From an uncultured Pelagibacteraceae bacterium (GTDB lineage: Bacteria; Pseudomonadota; Alphaproteobacteria; Pelagibacterales; Pelagibacteraceae): a stretch of 64,000 nt of DNA. The DNA lies in the NCBI GenBank assembly GCA_902596355.1, contig CACJTS010000006.1:23331-87330 (forward strand). Reading direction: 5' to 3'. The position numbers and the translations under genes were made by a program. This document shows, piece by piece, positions 53,632-62,654 of this stretch (position 1 is the first letter of the stretch; every line of letters starts with the position of its first letter). The notes under the pieces are model-generated. The model searched no databases. It had not been told where the DNA came from and was given only the letters and a program-made list of their open reading frames with translations.

Positions 53632-54744
53632 ATGCTTAGTTATATAGTACCTTTTTTAATTTTAATTCTTGTTGTTGTTTTTATCCACGAATATGGACAC
53701 TACTATTTTGCGAGAAAATATGGAGTAGGTGTAACAGATTTTTCAATTGGTTTTGGTAAAGAGTTATTTGGTTGGAATGATAAATCAGGCACAAGATGGA
53801 AAATATGTGTAATTCCTTTAGGTGGATATGTTAAATTTTTTGGGGACAGAAATGTTTATTCTCAGGCTGATCATCAAGAAATTTTAGAAAAATATAATGA
53901 AGAAGATAGAAAAAAACTATTTACATTAAAACCTTTATATCAAAGGGCATTAATTGTGTTTGGTGGTCCTTTAGCTAATTTTTTGTTAGCTTTAGTTATA
54001 TTTTTTTGTCTTTATACCTTTGTTGGTAAAGATTTTACTCCTGCTGTAATCAGCGAGGTTCAAAAAAACAGTCCTGCAATGATGGGTGGACTTAAAGATC
54101 AAGATATAATTTTAGAAATTGATGGAAATGAAGTTAAAAGTATTATGGAAGTTTCTAAATTTATTACCTTGTCCACTGGTGATTTTATAGATTTTAAAGT
54201 TAAGCGTTCCTATGATGAATTAATATTAAAAGTAAAACCTAATGTTGTTGAAGGTGATGATGGATTAGGGAACAAAATAAAAAAAAGAATGGTTGGAATA
54301 AAATTATCAGCTTATAATGATAAAATTAATCATGTTAAATTAGGACCTGCAAAAGCACTATATCATGCAGCAAATGAAGTTTATTTTGTAAGCGTTTCCT
54401 CACTTAAATACATAGTAGGGATGGTTTTAGGAAAAGCAGACACTTCTCAATTGGGAGGCCCAATAAGAATTGCTAAAATTTCTGGACAAGTTGCAACTTT
54501 TGGAGCGTTAGCATTCATTAGTATGATGGCTTATATTTCAATAAGTTTAGGGCTAATTAATTTATTTCCTATACCAATGTTAGATGGAGGACATTTAATG
54601 TTTTATGCTTTTGAGAAACTTTTAGGCCGACCCTTGTCCCAAAAAACACAAGAAGGTTTTTTTCGAATCGGACTGTTTTTATTGTTATCATTGATGTTTT
54701 TCACCACATTTAATGATCTGAAAGACTTAGGTTTATTTAGATAA
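53632..54744 (+). CDS. rseP: Site-2 protease RseP
   Basis: 370-residue membrane metalloprotease. HEYGH (HExxH) in the first span, LGGYVKFFG, a periplasmic PDZ domain (~120-210; SPAMMGGLKDQDIILEIDGNE) and NLFPIPMLDGGHL (LDG motif) near the end. It cuts membrane-anchored anti-sigma factors. One PDZ rather than two as in E. coli. It sits away from the usual dxr/bamA neighbours. Confidence 0.93.
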   Translation: MLSYIVPFLILILVVVFIHEYGHYYFARKYGVGVTDFSIGFGKELFGWNDKSGTRWKICVIPLGGYVKFFGDRNVYSQADHQEILEKYNEEDRKKLFTLKPLYQRALIVFGGPLANFLLALVIFFCLYTFVGKDFTPAVISEVQKNSPAMMGGLKDQDIILEIDGNEVKSIMEVSKFITLSTGDFIDFKVKRSYDELILKVKPNVVEGDDGLGNKIKKRMVGIKLSAYNDKINHVKLGPAKALYHAANEVYFVSVSSLKYIVGMVLGKADTSQLGGPIRIAKISGQVATFGALAFISMMAYISISLGLINLFPIPMLDGGHLMFYAFEKLLGRPLSQKTQEGFFRIGLFLLLSLMFFTTFNDLKDLGLFR

Positions 54745-54901
54745 TTTACATTTTAAAAAGTCTAAAAAAGTCAATAAAACCAATGTTTATTTGTGTTTTT
54801 ACAAGATGTTGTGTATCTCAAAAAAAAAAACACTAAAAAAAAGCTTGATTTATCAACGTTTATGAGAAGTATAAATAATAACCAACAAAACCGGAGCTAA
54901 A

Positions 54902-55177
54902 ATGAACAAAAAACAACTAATTGCTAAGCTTTCTGGCTCATTAAATTTGAGCAAAGCAGATGCTGAGCGAACTTTTGATACAATTACCAACACTATTTTA
55001 GATGCTCTAAAAGGTGATGACTCAGTAAAAATTGCTGGGTTTGGTACGTACAAAGTTGCTAAAAGAAAAGCAAGAGTTGGAAGAAACCCAAGAACGGGTG
55101 AGCAGATACAAATTGCTGCTTCTCAAAAGGTAAAATTCTTACCAGCTAAAGCTTTAAAAGAAGTATTCAACAGATAA
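54902..55177 (+). CDS. hup: HU-type DNA-binding protein
   Basis: 91-residue HU/IHF family protein, with GFGTYKVAKRKARVGRNPRTG as the signature arm. Nucleoid-associated, bends DNA. A GGAG ribosome site precedes the ATG; TTGATT (54844) and TATAAA (54868) 19 bases apart could be a promoter. A hairpin follows the gene. Confidence 0.94.
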   Translation: MNKKQLIAKLSGSLNLSKADAERTFDTITNTILDALKGDDSVKIAGFGTYKVAKRKARVGRNPRTGEQIQIAASQKVKFLPAKALKEVFNR

Positions 55178-55187
55178 TATTTTTTTT

Positions 55188-55225
55188 AACAGCCCTAACG
55201 TTTTAAAAACACGTTCAGGGCTGTT
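55188..55225 (+). terminator. Hairpin after hup
   Basis: AACAGCCCT (55188-55196) pairs with AGGGCTGTT (55217-55225), extended by AACG/CGTT with one bulge. It is preceded by a T run rather than followed by one, so it is atypical as an intrinsic terminator, but its position after hup suggests mRNA end formation or stabilisation. A small TATGCA/TGCATA hairpin follows at 55230. Confidence 0.6.
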
Positions 55226-55321
55226 ACTATATGCAAAAACTGCATAGCCAATTTTCCTAATCAGCGTTAGTTTTAAAAATTAATAAAACTATAAGACATC
55301 TCTTAAACAAGTGGAGGTCTA

Positions 55322-56623
55322 ATGACTAAAATAATAAAAAAAATAACAGCACCGCTTCTTAGTTTAATTTTTTTATTAAACATGAGTAGTGCAGGTATGG
55401 CAGAGACAACGGTCTCTGGAGAAGTTCAAGCGATATTTAACTCGCTTCTATTTTTAATTTGTGGTTTCCTTGTCATGTTCATGGCAGCAGGTTTTGCGAT
55501 GCTAGAATCTGGTATGGTAACTTCAAAAAGTGTATCAGTAATTTGTGCTAAAAATATAGGTCTATATTCAATTGCCGGAATTATGTTTTGGCTTTTTGGT
55601 TACAATTTAGCTTATGGAATTCCCGAGGGAGGATACATTGGAACATTTACACCTTGGTCAGATGCAAGTGCAGTTGACACAGGTTATGCTGATGGATCAG
55701 ACTGGTTCTTCCAAATGGTATTCTGTGCAACAACAGTTTCAATTTGTTCAGGTGCTATGGCTGAAAGAATTAAACTATGGCCGTTTTTCTTATTTGCAGC
55801 TATTTTAGCTGGAGTAATTTATCCAATCGTTATGGGTTGGCAATGGGGTGGAGGCTGGTTAGCAGAACTAGGCTTCTCTGATTTCGCCGGTTCAACATTA
55901 GTACACTCAACAGGTGGTGCAGCTGCTTTAGCAGGTATCATGTTGTTAGGTTCTAGATATGGAAGATTTGATAGCAAAGGTGAGGCTAAAGCGATTAAAC
56001 CTTTTGCTGCTTCTTCAATTCCATTGGTAACTGTTGGAGTATTTATATTATGGTTAGGTTGGTTTGGATTCAATGGTGGATCTCAACTAGCTATTGGAAC
56101 ATTTGATGATGCAGTTGCTGTATCAAGTATATTTATCAATACTAATCTTGCTGCTTGTGGTGGTGTTATGGCCGCTGCAATAATCACAAGATTAATGTTT
56201 GGTAAAACAGATGTAATTCAAATGTTAAACGGAGCAATTGGTGGTCTTGTAGCTGTTACAGCTGAACCATTAGCACCATCACCTTTAGCAGCTATTTTCA
56301 TTGGAGCTGTTGGTGGATTAATTGTGGTATTTGGAACTAAATTATTATTCAGTTTCAAACTTGATGATGTTGTGGGTGCAATTCCAGCTCACATGTTTGC
56401 TGGAATTTGGGGAACATTGGCAGTGCCAATAACAAACGCTGATGCATCGTTTAGTGCACAATTAATTGGTGTACTTTCAATTAACATTTTTGTGTTTGCT
56501 GTGTCTTATATAGTCTGGTCAATAATGAAAGCTACATTTGGAATTAGATTGAGTAAAGAAGCTGAAACCAAAGGTACTGACGTTACAGAAACAGGAGTAA
56601 TAGCATACGCAATACGTGACTAA
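55322..56623 (+). CDS. amt: Ammonium transporter (Amt family)
   Basis: 433-residue channel with a signal-like N-terminus and 11 spans. Amt signatures: MAAGFAMLESGMV, YNLAYGIPEGGYIG, MGWQWGGGWLAELGF, FAGSTLVHSTGGAAALAG (the pore His), GWFGFNGGSQL and VVGAIPAHMFAGIWG (second pore His). Imports ammonium. A closely related copy follows at 56.8 kb. GGAGG ribosome site before the ATG. No GlnK gene is adjacent in the window. Confidence 0.95.
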   Translation: MTKIIKKITAPLLSLIFLLNMSSAGMAETTVSGEVQAIFNSLLFLICGFLVMFMAAGFAMLESGMVTSKSVSVICAKNIGLYSIAGIMFWLFGYNLAYGIPEGGYIGTFTPWSDASAVDTGYADGSDWFFQMVFCATTVSICSGAMAERIKLWPFFLFAAILAGVIYPIVMGWQWGGGWLAELGFSDFAGSTLVHSTGGAAALAGIMLLGSRYGRFDSKGEAKAIKPFAASSIPLVTVGVFILWLGWFGFNGGSQLAIGTFDDAVAVSSIFINTNLAACGGVMAAAIITRLMFGKTDVIQMLNGAIGGLVAVTAEPLAPSPLAAIFIGAVGGLIVVFGTKLLFSFKLDDVVGAIPAHMFAGIWGTLAVPITNADASFSAQLIGVLSINIFVFAVSYIVWSIMKATFGIRLSKEAETKGTDVTETGVIAYAIRD

Positions 56624-56641
56624 TTGCATGCAATGCAATAT

Positions 56642-56686
56642 AGAGGCTCTTCGATCTCCATGTCGTTATCTCATTGAAGGGCCTCT
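56642..56686 (+). repeat. Large hairpin downstream of first amt
   Basis: AGAGGCTCTTCG (56642-56653) pairs with TGAAGGGCCTCT (56675-56686) as 12 bp with two G-U wobbles, with a ~21-base loop. No U run follows, so it may be a transcript 3'-end or regulatory structure. Confidence 0.55.
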
Positions 56687-56730
56687 GTGAAAAAAGATTA
56701 ACTAAATCTCTCTCTCTAGTTAGTTAAGTA

Positions 56731-56756
56731 AAGGCCTCAGAAATGGGGCCTTTTTT
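56731..56756 (+). terminator. Intrinsic terminator between the two amt genes
   Basis: AAGGCCTC-AGAAAT-GGGGCCTT, an 8-bp stem with one wobble, followed by a run of six T including the last stem bases. About 110 bases after the first amt stop. Confidence 0.85.
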
Positions 56757-56847
56757 ACGCATGCTTAAATAGCATAACTCTTTTGTCCTATGAACAATTC
56801 ACTATTTGTAAAACTTTTATAAAAGGCTCTTTTAACAAGGAGAGATA

Positions 56848-58140
56848 ATGACTCATATTTTAAAAACATTTATTATAGGTTTAATATCATTATTAAGCTT
56901 TTCTAACTTTGCTTCAGCAGAAACAACAATGTCAGCTGAAGGACAATATATTTTTAATTCACTTGGATTTTATTTAGGTGGTGTATTAGTTGCTTTTATG
57001 GCTGCAGGTTTTTGCATGCTTGAAAGTGGATTGGTAACTACAAAAAGTGTATCTACAATTGCAGCTAAAAATATAGGGAAATTTGCAATTTGTTCATTAA
57101 TATTTTTTCTATGTGGCTATAATTTAGCTTACGGTATTCCAGAAGGTGGTTTTATTGGATCATTTTCTATGTGGAGTGATTCTTCTGAGTTGACTACTGG
57201 TTATTCAGATTATTCAGATTGGTTCTTTCAAACAATGTTTGTTTGTGCAACTGCATCAATAGTTTCAGGGGCTGTAGCCGAAAGAATTAAAATCTGGCCA
57301 TTTTTTATTTTTGCAGCAATCATGGCTGGTGTAATTTATCCAATTTCAATGGGTTGGCAATGGGGTGGAGGCTGGTTAGCAACTTCTGGATTTTCAGATT
57401 TTGCTGGATCAACTTTAGTTCATGCTTGTGGGGGTGCTGCTGCTCTAGCAGGAGTAATAGTATTAGGTGCAAGAGAAGGAAGATTTTCAAAATCTGGTGA
57501 GACTAAATCTCTAGTACCATTTGCTGCTTCTTCAATTCCACTGGTAACACTTGGAACATTTTTACTATGGTTTGGTTGGTTTGGTTTTAATGGTTTTAGT
57601 CAATTAGCCATGGGTACTTTTGATGATGTTAATGCAATTAGCAAAATTGCAGTTAACACTCATTTAGCAGGTGCCGCTGGAACAGTTGCCGCTGCTGTGG
57701 TCACAAGATTACTTGGTGGAAAAACTGATATCGTTATGATGTTAAATGGTGCTTTAGCTGGATTGGTTGCAATCACAGCTGAACCTTTAACTCCAAGTCC
57801 AGTATTAGCAATTGTTATTGGAGCAATTGGATCATTAATTATGTACTTTGGTACAAAATTTTTAGAAAGTAAGAAAATTGACGATGTAGTTGGAGCAATA
57901 CCTGTTCACATGTTTGCTGGTATATTTGGAACTTTAGTTGTTCCAATCAGTAATCCAGATACAAACTTTGGAACTCAGTTGACAGGTGTAATTGCAGTAT
58001 GTTTATTTAGCTTCATACTTTCTTACATTACTTTTAGAGTTCTTAAACAAACTATTGGTCTCAGAATTAGTGCTCAAGCTGAAAAACTTGGAACTGATGT
58101 TGCTGAAGTAGGTGTTAAAGCTTACGCAATAAGAGACTAA
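56848..58140 (+). CDS. amt: Ammonium transporter (Amt family), second copy
   Basis: 430-residue Amt with the same layout as its neighbour: MAAGFCMLESGLV, YNLAYGIPEGGFIG, MGWQWGGGWLATSGF, FAGSTLVHACGGAAALAG, GWFGFNGFSQL and VVGAIPVHMFAGIFG. Both pore His are conserved. The copies clearly are paralogues from a tandem duplication that has diverged. AGGAGAG ribosome site before the ATG and its own terminator behind; they are therefore separate transcription units. Confidence 0.95.
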   Translation: MTHILKTFIIGLISLLSFSNFASAETTMSAEGQYIFNSLGFYLGGVLVAFMAAGFCMLESGLVTTKSVSTIAAKNIGKFAICSLIFFLCGYNLAYGIPEGGFIGSFSMWSDSSELTTGYSDYSDWFFQTMFVCATASIVSGAVAERIKIWPFFIFAAIMAGVIYPISMGWQWGGGWLATSGFSDFAGSTLVHACGGAAALAGVIVLGAREGRFSKSGETKSLVPFAASSIPLVTLGTFLLWFGWFGFNGFSQLAMGTFDDVNAISKIAVNTHLAGAAGTVAAAVVTRLLGGKTDIVMMLNGALAGLVAITAEPLTPSPVLAIVIGAIGSLIMYFGTKFLESKKIDDVVGAIPVHMFAGIFGTLVVPISNPDTNFGTQLTGVIAVCLFSFILSYITFRVLKQTIGLRISAQAEKLGTDVAEVGVKAYAIRD

Positions 58141-58161
58141 AAATATCTCTCTATATTAATC

Positions 58162-58199
58162 AAAGGCTCCTTAGAAATAAGGGGCCTTTTTATTTTTTT
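58162..58199 (+). terminator. Intrinsic terminator after second amt
   Basis: AAAGGCTCCTTA-GAAA-TAAGGGGCCTTT is a 12-bp stem with one G-U pair and a GNRA-like GAAA loop, followed by a T-rich run. The T run overlaps the stop of the convergent peroxiredoxin gene. Confidence 0.9.
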
Positions 58200-58645
58200 A
58201 CAATATTTTGAAGAGTTTCCAATACTTCTTTAGCATGGCTTTTTACTTTAACATTATTCCAAATTTTGATTATTTTACCTTTTTTATCGATTAAAAAAGT
58301 AGTTCTAACTATTCCCATAAACTCTCGTCCCATGAATTTTTTTTTAGCCCAAACTTTATATTTTTTTAAAACTTTAATTTCTTCATCAGATAGTAAATCA
58401 AATTTAATTTTATATTTTTCTCTAAATTTATCATGACTTTTAATACTATCTTTCGATAAACCATAAATTTCACAATCCAATTTTTTAAATTTAGAGTAAA
58501 GCTTGTTAAAATCATTAGTTTCTATAGTACAGCCTGGAGTATCGTCTTTGGGATAAAAATATAGAACAACATATTTTCCTAAAGATTCGTTTAATGTAAA
58601 ATTCTTCTTCTTTGTTGAGGGTAAAGTAAAATTTGATGCTTTCAT
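58190..58645 (-). CDS. bcp: Peroxiredoxin (Bcp/PrxQ family)
   Basis: 151-residue thiol peroxidase. YFYPKDDTPGCTIETNDF holds the peroxidatic Cys; the PrxQ resolving Cys five residues later is replaced by Asn, making this a 1-Cys type. The rest (LYSKFKKLDCEIYGLSKD, RTTFLIDKKGKI) is typical. Reduces H2O2 and organic peroxides. The GT9 stop and this gene's ATG are adjacent. Confidence 0.92.
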   Translation of the reverse strand: MKASNFTLPSTKKKNFTLNESLGKYVVLYFYPKDDTPGCTIETNDFNKLYSKFKKLDCEIYGLSKDSIKSHDKFREKYKIKFDLLSDEEIKVLKKYKVWAKKKFMGREFMGIVRTTFLIDKKGKIIKIWNNVKVKSHAKEVLETLQNIVKK

Positions 58646-59632
58646 TTAGTTTAAGCCCTCCAATATTTTATTTAAAACTCGATCAACATTCAATTTTTTC
58701 ATACCTTCTCTTTCTCTACATCTAATATTATTATAATTTTCAGGTGTTATAATTTGAATTTTACTATATTTTAATTCATCAATTGGATCATTTGCAATCA
58801 AACCAAAAGATTTAACATTTAGGGCCGCAGCAAGATTTATTGGTCCTGAATTATTTCCAACTAAAAAATTTGAATTTTTCAAAGCAAATATAATCCCATT
58901 TAAATCTTTTTTTGAGCAATCTATGAAATATTCTTTATTGGATAATTTTTTTATATTAGTTGCTAAATAAGATTTTTCTTTTCCACAAATTAAATAAATA
59001 TAATCAAATAGATTTTTTTCATAAAGTTTATTTGCTAATTTTACAAAATCCTCTTCGTACCACATTTTATAATCTTCAAAAGAATCTATACCAAACGCAA
59101 TTTTTTTCCCTTTTTTTTCTAAATCAGAATTTCCTTCTCTAAATCTGTTTATATCAGCTTTAATTTCTGGATAAATGTTGTTTATATTTATGGAATTAAT
59201 TTTCAGCATTTTTTGAGATTGTTCAGAATAATTTAAATTCCAATCTTCATTCGTTAAATATTTATTTACTGTTAACCATTTTTTTTGATTACCAATTCCA
59301 GGACCAATAATATTTTTTACACCACACATTTTTGCAGCAATAGCAGGTTTATTAACTTTATCTAAAACATAGACGTGAGTGTATTTATTATATTTATAAA
59401 TCATCATCAATTTAGCTACATCTATCCAATAAAATAGACCTTTTCGAAAATCATTGTATTTGACCAAATTGATGTGATCTAAGTCTTTTAATATATTTTT
59501 GGCCTGAGTTTTTTTTCTAACTATTAGATCAATTTTTTGTTTATGGTGTTCACTAATAGCTTTTATGTAGGGTAGTTGCCATATCAAATCACCTAACTTA
59601 TGGTGAGTATAAACGATACAAATATTAGTCAT
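58646..59632 (-). CDS. Glycosyltransferase family 9 (heptosyltransferase-like)
   Basis: 328-residue GT9 protein. HHKLGDLIWQLPYIKAI at the N-terminus and VGNNSGPINLAAALNVKSFGL near the C-terminus are the acceptor and donor motifs. These enzymes build the LPS core or O-antigen. Lys/Asn-rich like other AT-rich genes. First gene of a two-gene unit with peroxiredoxin. Confidence 0.87.
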   Translation of the reverse strand: MTNICIVYTHHKLGDLIWQLPYIKAISEHHKQKIDLIVRKKTQAKNILKDLDHINLVKYNDFRKGLFYWIDVAKLMMIYKYNKYTHVYVLDKVNKPAIAAKMCGVKNIIGPGIGNQKKWLTVNKYLTNEDWNLNYSEQSQKMLKINSININNIYPEIKADINRFREGNSDLEKKGKKIAFGIDSFEDYKMWYEEDFVKLANKLYEKNLFDYIYLICGKEKSYLATNIKKLSNKEYFIDCSKKDLNGIIFALKNSNFLVGNNSGPINLAAALNVKSFGLIANDPIDELKYSKIQIITPENYNNIRCREREGMKKLNVDRVLNKILEGLN

Positions 59633-59734
59633 TTTTTTTAAATTAGAGCTTACTAATTAAAGAATTATTATATTTTAAAAATACAAGAAAGATATGTCTA
59701 TATATTTATAAAAAAAACAATATAAATTATTAAT

Positions 59735-60118
59735 ATGAAAATAAAATCAATAAGTGAACTAGTTTCAGAAGTATTAGATAAAATTAAAACTATTGATGTA
59801 GATGAAGCTTATGAAATGCTTAAAAATAATAATTGTAATCTAATTGATATCAGAGAAAGTAATGAATTAGAAAATACTGGTAAAGTTGAGGGTTCAAGTC
59901 ATATCCCAAGAGGGATGCTTGAGGTTTACCTAGATTCTAATAGCCCCATAATTCAGAGTGGCCAAATAGACCAGAATAAAGAATTTGTTTTATTTTGCGC
60001 TGGAGGTGTAAGATCGGCTTTAGCTGTAAAATCATTAAAAGATATGGGTTATGAAAAAATATCTCATATCAATGGTGGTTTTGCATCTATTGCTAGTAGT
60101 AAATTTAAAATAATTTAA
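59735..60118 (+). CDS. Rhodanese-domain protein
   Basis: 127-residue single rhodanese domain. NLIDIRESNELENTGKVEGSSHIPRG matches the CH2A motif; FCAGGVRSALA gives the active Cys loop. Sulfurtransferase or persulfide carrier. Its stop shares a TTAA with the stop of the convergent gene. Confidence 0.9.
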   Translation: MKIKSISELVSEVLDKIKTIDVDEAYEMLKNNNCNLIDIRESNELENTGKVEGSSHIPRGMLEVYLDSNSPIIQSGQIDQNKEFVLFCAGGVRSALAVKSLKDMGYEKISHINGGFASIASSKFKII

Positions 60119-60693
60119 TTAGCAATATATTCTTCCAAAGCGTATTCAAACCTGTCTTGACCCCAAAAAATTTTATTATTAATTATAAAAGTTGGAGCTC
60201 CAAAAACTTCCTTTTGAAAAGCGTCATTAGTTAAATTAATTAATTTATCTTTTATAGATTGATCTTTTATTGATTTAAAAAATTCTTCGCTATTAATATT
60301 TATATTGCTTAATAATTTAGTAATATTTTCAATTTTTGATAGATCTTGATTATCTTTCCAATATGCATCAAAAAAATAATTTAAGTAATCATTTTTTTTA
60401 TCCTCTTTGATATAAAGATATCCTCTCATAATACTTAATGAATTTATTGGAAAATTAGAATTCCATTTAAAATCAATATTATTTTTTTCAGATACTACAT
60501 TGCAATCATTTATATTATTTCTCAATTTATATTTATTAAATACAGGAGAATCAATCCCAGCAAGTTTATGAAGTCCAGCTAAATAAATTGGTTTGTAATT
60601 AAATATAATATTTTTGTGTTTAAGAATTTTTTTGTGTGCAATGTATGCATACGGGCTAATTATATCGAAATAAAAATCTATATGATTACTCAT
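60115..60693 (-). CDS. 2-hydroxychromene-2-carboxylate isomerase / DsbA-like protein
   Basis: 192-residue thioredoxin-fold protein of the HCCA-isomerase/kappa-GST type: DFYFDIISPYAYIAHKK at the N-terminus (Ser in the active-site position) and VFGAPTFIINNKIFWGQDRF near the C-terminus. The middle is helical. Starts within the end of the ABA4-like gene (8-base overlap). Likely a glutathione-dependent isomerase or transferase with unknown substrate. Confidence 0.87.
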   Translation of the reverse strand: MSNHIDFYFDIISPYAYIAHKKILKHKNIIFNYKPIYLAGLHKLAGIDSPVFNKYKLRNNINDCNVVSEKNNIDFKWNSNFPINSLSIMRGYLYIKEDKKNDYLNYFFDAYWKDNQDLSKIENITKLLSNININSEEFFKSIKDQSIKDKLINLTNDAFQKEVFGAPTFIINNKIFWGQDRFEYALEEYIAN

Positions 60694-61159
60694 ATAAACT
60701 TATTCTTTTCGCGTAAAAAATTCTAATAATCCAATATAAAAATAAACCTATAGGACCAATTAAATAAGTCATAATTAATGGCACAGCCATTAAAACTTTA
60801 TTTATATAAAACTTTTGAGAGTCTTTAACAATCCAGCCGCCAATAAATAAGTTTATTGCTATAAAATGAGTCCAAAATATCATTATATACAAATGATCTT
60901 CAAATAATCTCGAAAGCTCATTTAGACCTAAGTAAAGAGAGAAATTTCCATGAAAATCGTAACCAATCAAATAAGATTTATATAAAATGAAGATATACAC
61001 ACCACTTAATATAAAAAAAGGAAAAATTGAAGTTACAAAAATTCTACTTAAATGTGATTGAGGAAATACTATCAAGATAAACCAAAAGGGTAGAACTCCA
61101 AGGTTAATCCACATGTAAAGTGTCTCAATTGTGAAATAAGTGTAAATCTGTTCAATCAT
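60686..61159 (-). CDS. ABA4-like (DUF4281) membrane protein
   Basis: 157-residue membrane protein with four spans. LGVLPFWFILIVFPQSH, LFEDHLYIMIFWTHFIAINLFIGGWI and LIGPIGLFLYWIIR match the DUF4281 family that includes plant ABA DEFICIENT 4, required for neoxanthin synthesis. The bacterial function is unknown; carotenoid or retinal metabolism would be a guess. Co-directional and overlapping with the DsbA-like gene. Confidence 0.8.
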   Translation of the reverse strand: MIEQIYTYFTIETLYMWINLGVLPFWFILIVFPQSHLSRIFVTSIFPFFILSGVYIFILYKSYLIGYDFHGNFSLYLGLNELSRLFEDHLYIMIFWTHFIAINLFIGGWIVKDSQKFYINKVLMAVPLIMTYLIGPIGLFLYWIIRIFYAKRISLYE

Positions 61160-61185
61160 TTAGATATATTATATTAAATCTAACA

Positions 61186-61749
61186 ATGATTCCTATAAGA
61201 AATAGAAAAAAAACACTCCAAGTAACTGTTGATGAGATGCGTAATTTTGCCTTTGCTTATGTTGAAAAGTATGCTCCTTCAAAACAACAACTAAAAACAT
61301 ATTTATTGAAAAAATACATGAGACTATCAGCATCCGATGTAAGAAAAAAAGATGTAAATAAACTGATTGATATTGTTTTGTCCGATCTAGAAAAAAATAG
61401 ATTTATAAATGATCAATTTTATTCTGAAAGTAAAGCTAAAAGTATGATCCAAAGAGGAAACTCAATTAATAAAATAAGAAATTATTTAATTGGAAAAGGG
61501 ATTAACGAAATATTTATCAAGGATACAGTGGATAAAATAAAGGAAGATAATTCTGATCAAGATTTTTTTTCAGCAATAAAATTATGCAAAAAGAAAAGAA
61601 TTGGACCAGCCAGAGCAGAGGACAATAGAACTTTATTTTATAAAAAAGATATATCTTTACTTGCAAGAAATGGATTTGATTTTGAAACATCAAAAAAAGT
61701 AATGGATATAGAAAAAGATGAATATCTAAAAATAATAAATTTACTTTAA
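61186..61749 (+). CDS. recX: RecX-family RecA regulator
   Basis: 187-residue protein. VLSDLEKNRFINDQFYSESKA and RGNSINKIRNYLIGKGI match the three-helix RecX repeats. RecX inhibits RecA filaments. No recA gene is adjacent. Its stop overlaps the stop of a small convergent gene. Confidence 0.87.
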   Translation: MIPIRNRKKTLQVTVDEMRNFAFAYVEKYAPSKQQLKTYLLKKYMRLSASDVRKKDVNKLIDIVLSDLEKNRFINDQFYSESKAKSMIQRGNSINKIRNYLIGKGINEIFIKDTVDKIKEDNSDQDFFSAIKLCKKKRIGPARAEDNRTLFYKKDISLLARNGFDFETSKKVMDIEKDEYLKIINLL

Positions 61750-61884
61750 CTTTTTATTTTTTTCTTCTTTAATAAGTTGATTTATTTTGTTTCTTATGTA
61801 ATTTTTTACGAAAACGAACACCAATAATCCAAAAATTGAAACTGAAACAATAATTATTAATATTACTCTTAATTGTTCATCCAT
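61741..61884 (-). CDS. Single-span membrane protein, 47 residues
   Basis: ATG at 61884 overlaps the TAA of the CysQ-like gene (TAATG), and TAA at 61741 overlaps the recX stop region. After MDEQLR comes one hydrophobic helix (VILIIIVSVSIFGLLVFVFV) and then a Lys-rich tail. Its coupling to the upstream gene and full use of the gap support a real gene. Function unknown. Confidence 0.62.
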   Translation of the reverse strand: MDEQLRVILIIIVSVSIFGLLVFVFVKNYIRNKINQLIKEEKNKKLK

Positions 61885-62654
61885 TACAAAATATTTTTAT
61901 TTTTCAAAATTATACTTGGATTTTTTAAATCTTTTTTCCCATACAAAATTTCATTTCCATCAAAATCAGTTACAGTTCCACCTGCATGTTCTAAAATTGC
62001 CTGACCAGCTGCTATATCCCATTCATATGCCCTTGGCTCAGCAACATAACCATCATATTCACCAGCAGCAACGACGCAGAATTTTAAAGAACTTTTCATT
62101 TTAATATTTTCTTTAACTCCCAAATCATCGTAAATTTTTTGAATTTCAGGTTTTATTTTAGTTGAGTAGGAAATAAATTTTAAATTTCCTGACTTCTTAG
62201 CAGGTTTATTGCTTAAATTTATTATTTTACCGTTACTAAATTCAAATGAGTTACCTATTTCATATGAGTAAAACATTCTTTTTTTTGCGGGAGCATTTAT
62301 TAATCCTGCAACGGGTTTATTATTAATTATCAATCCAGCATTAATTGTAAATTCTTCTAAATTATTAATATAATCATATGTTCCATCAATAGGATCAACT
62401 AGCCAGAAATCTTTTAAATTTAGGTTATCTTTGTTTTCAGAAGTCTCCTCTGAAATGATTGGTAAATTAGGAGTAATCTCAGAAATTTTTTTTGATATAA
62501 ATTTGTTTACCTCCAAATCACCATTACTTACTGGTGTATTGTCTGATTTTATTTTTTTTACCAAACCCTTTTCTCTTAATTTAATAGCCAAATCTCCAGC
62601 CTCTAAAAAATTATCAATTAAATTTTCAACAATCTCTTTCAAGTTTAACTTCAT
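61884..62654 (-). CDS. Inositol monophosphatase-family phosphatase (CysQ-like)
   Basis: 256-residue Mg-dependent phosphatase. Metal/catalytic blocks: PIISEETSE (Glu), LVDPIDGTYDYINNLEEF (Asp-Asp-Gly-Thr), and WDIAAGQAILEHAGG (Asp). Resembles CysQ 3'(2'),5'-bisphosphate nucleotidase (PAP recycling). It lies between two tiny co-directional genes, with overlapping start/stop codons at both ends, so a translationally coupled operon is likely. Inositol phosphates are an alternative substrate. Confidence 0.88.
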   Translation of the reverse strand: MKLNLKEIVENLIDNFLEAGDLAIKLREKGLVKKIKSDNTPVSNGDLEVNKFISKKISEITPNLPIISEETSENKDNLNLKDFWLVDPIDGTYDYINNLEEFTINAGLIINNKPVAGLINAPAKKRMFYSYEIGNSFEFSNGKIINLSNKPAKKSGNLKFISYSTKIKPEIQKIYDDLGVKENIKMKSSLKFCVVAAGEYDGYVAEPRAYEWDIAAGQAILEHAGGTVTDFDGNEILYGKKDLKNPSIILKNKNIL

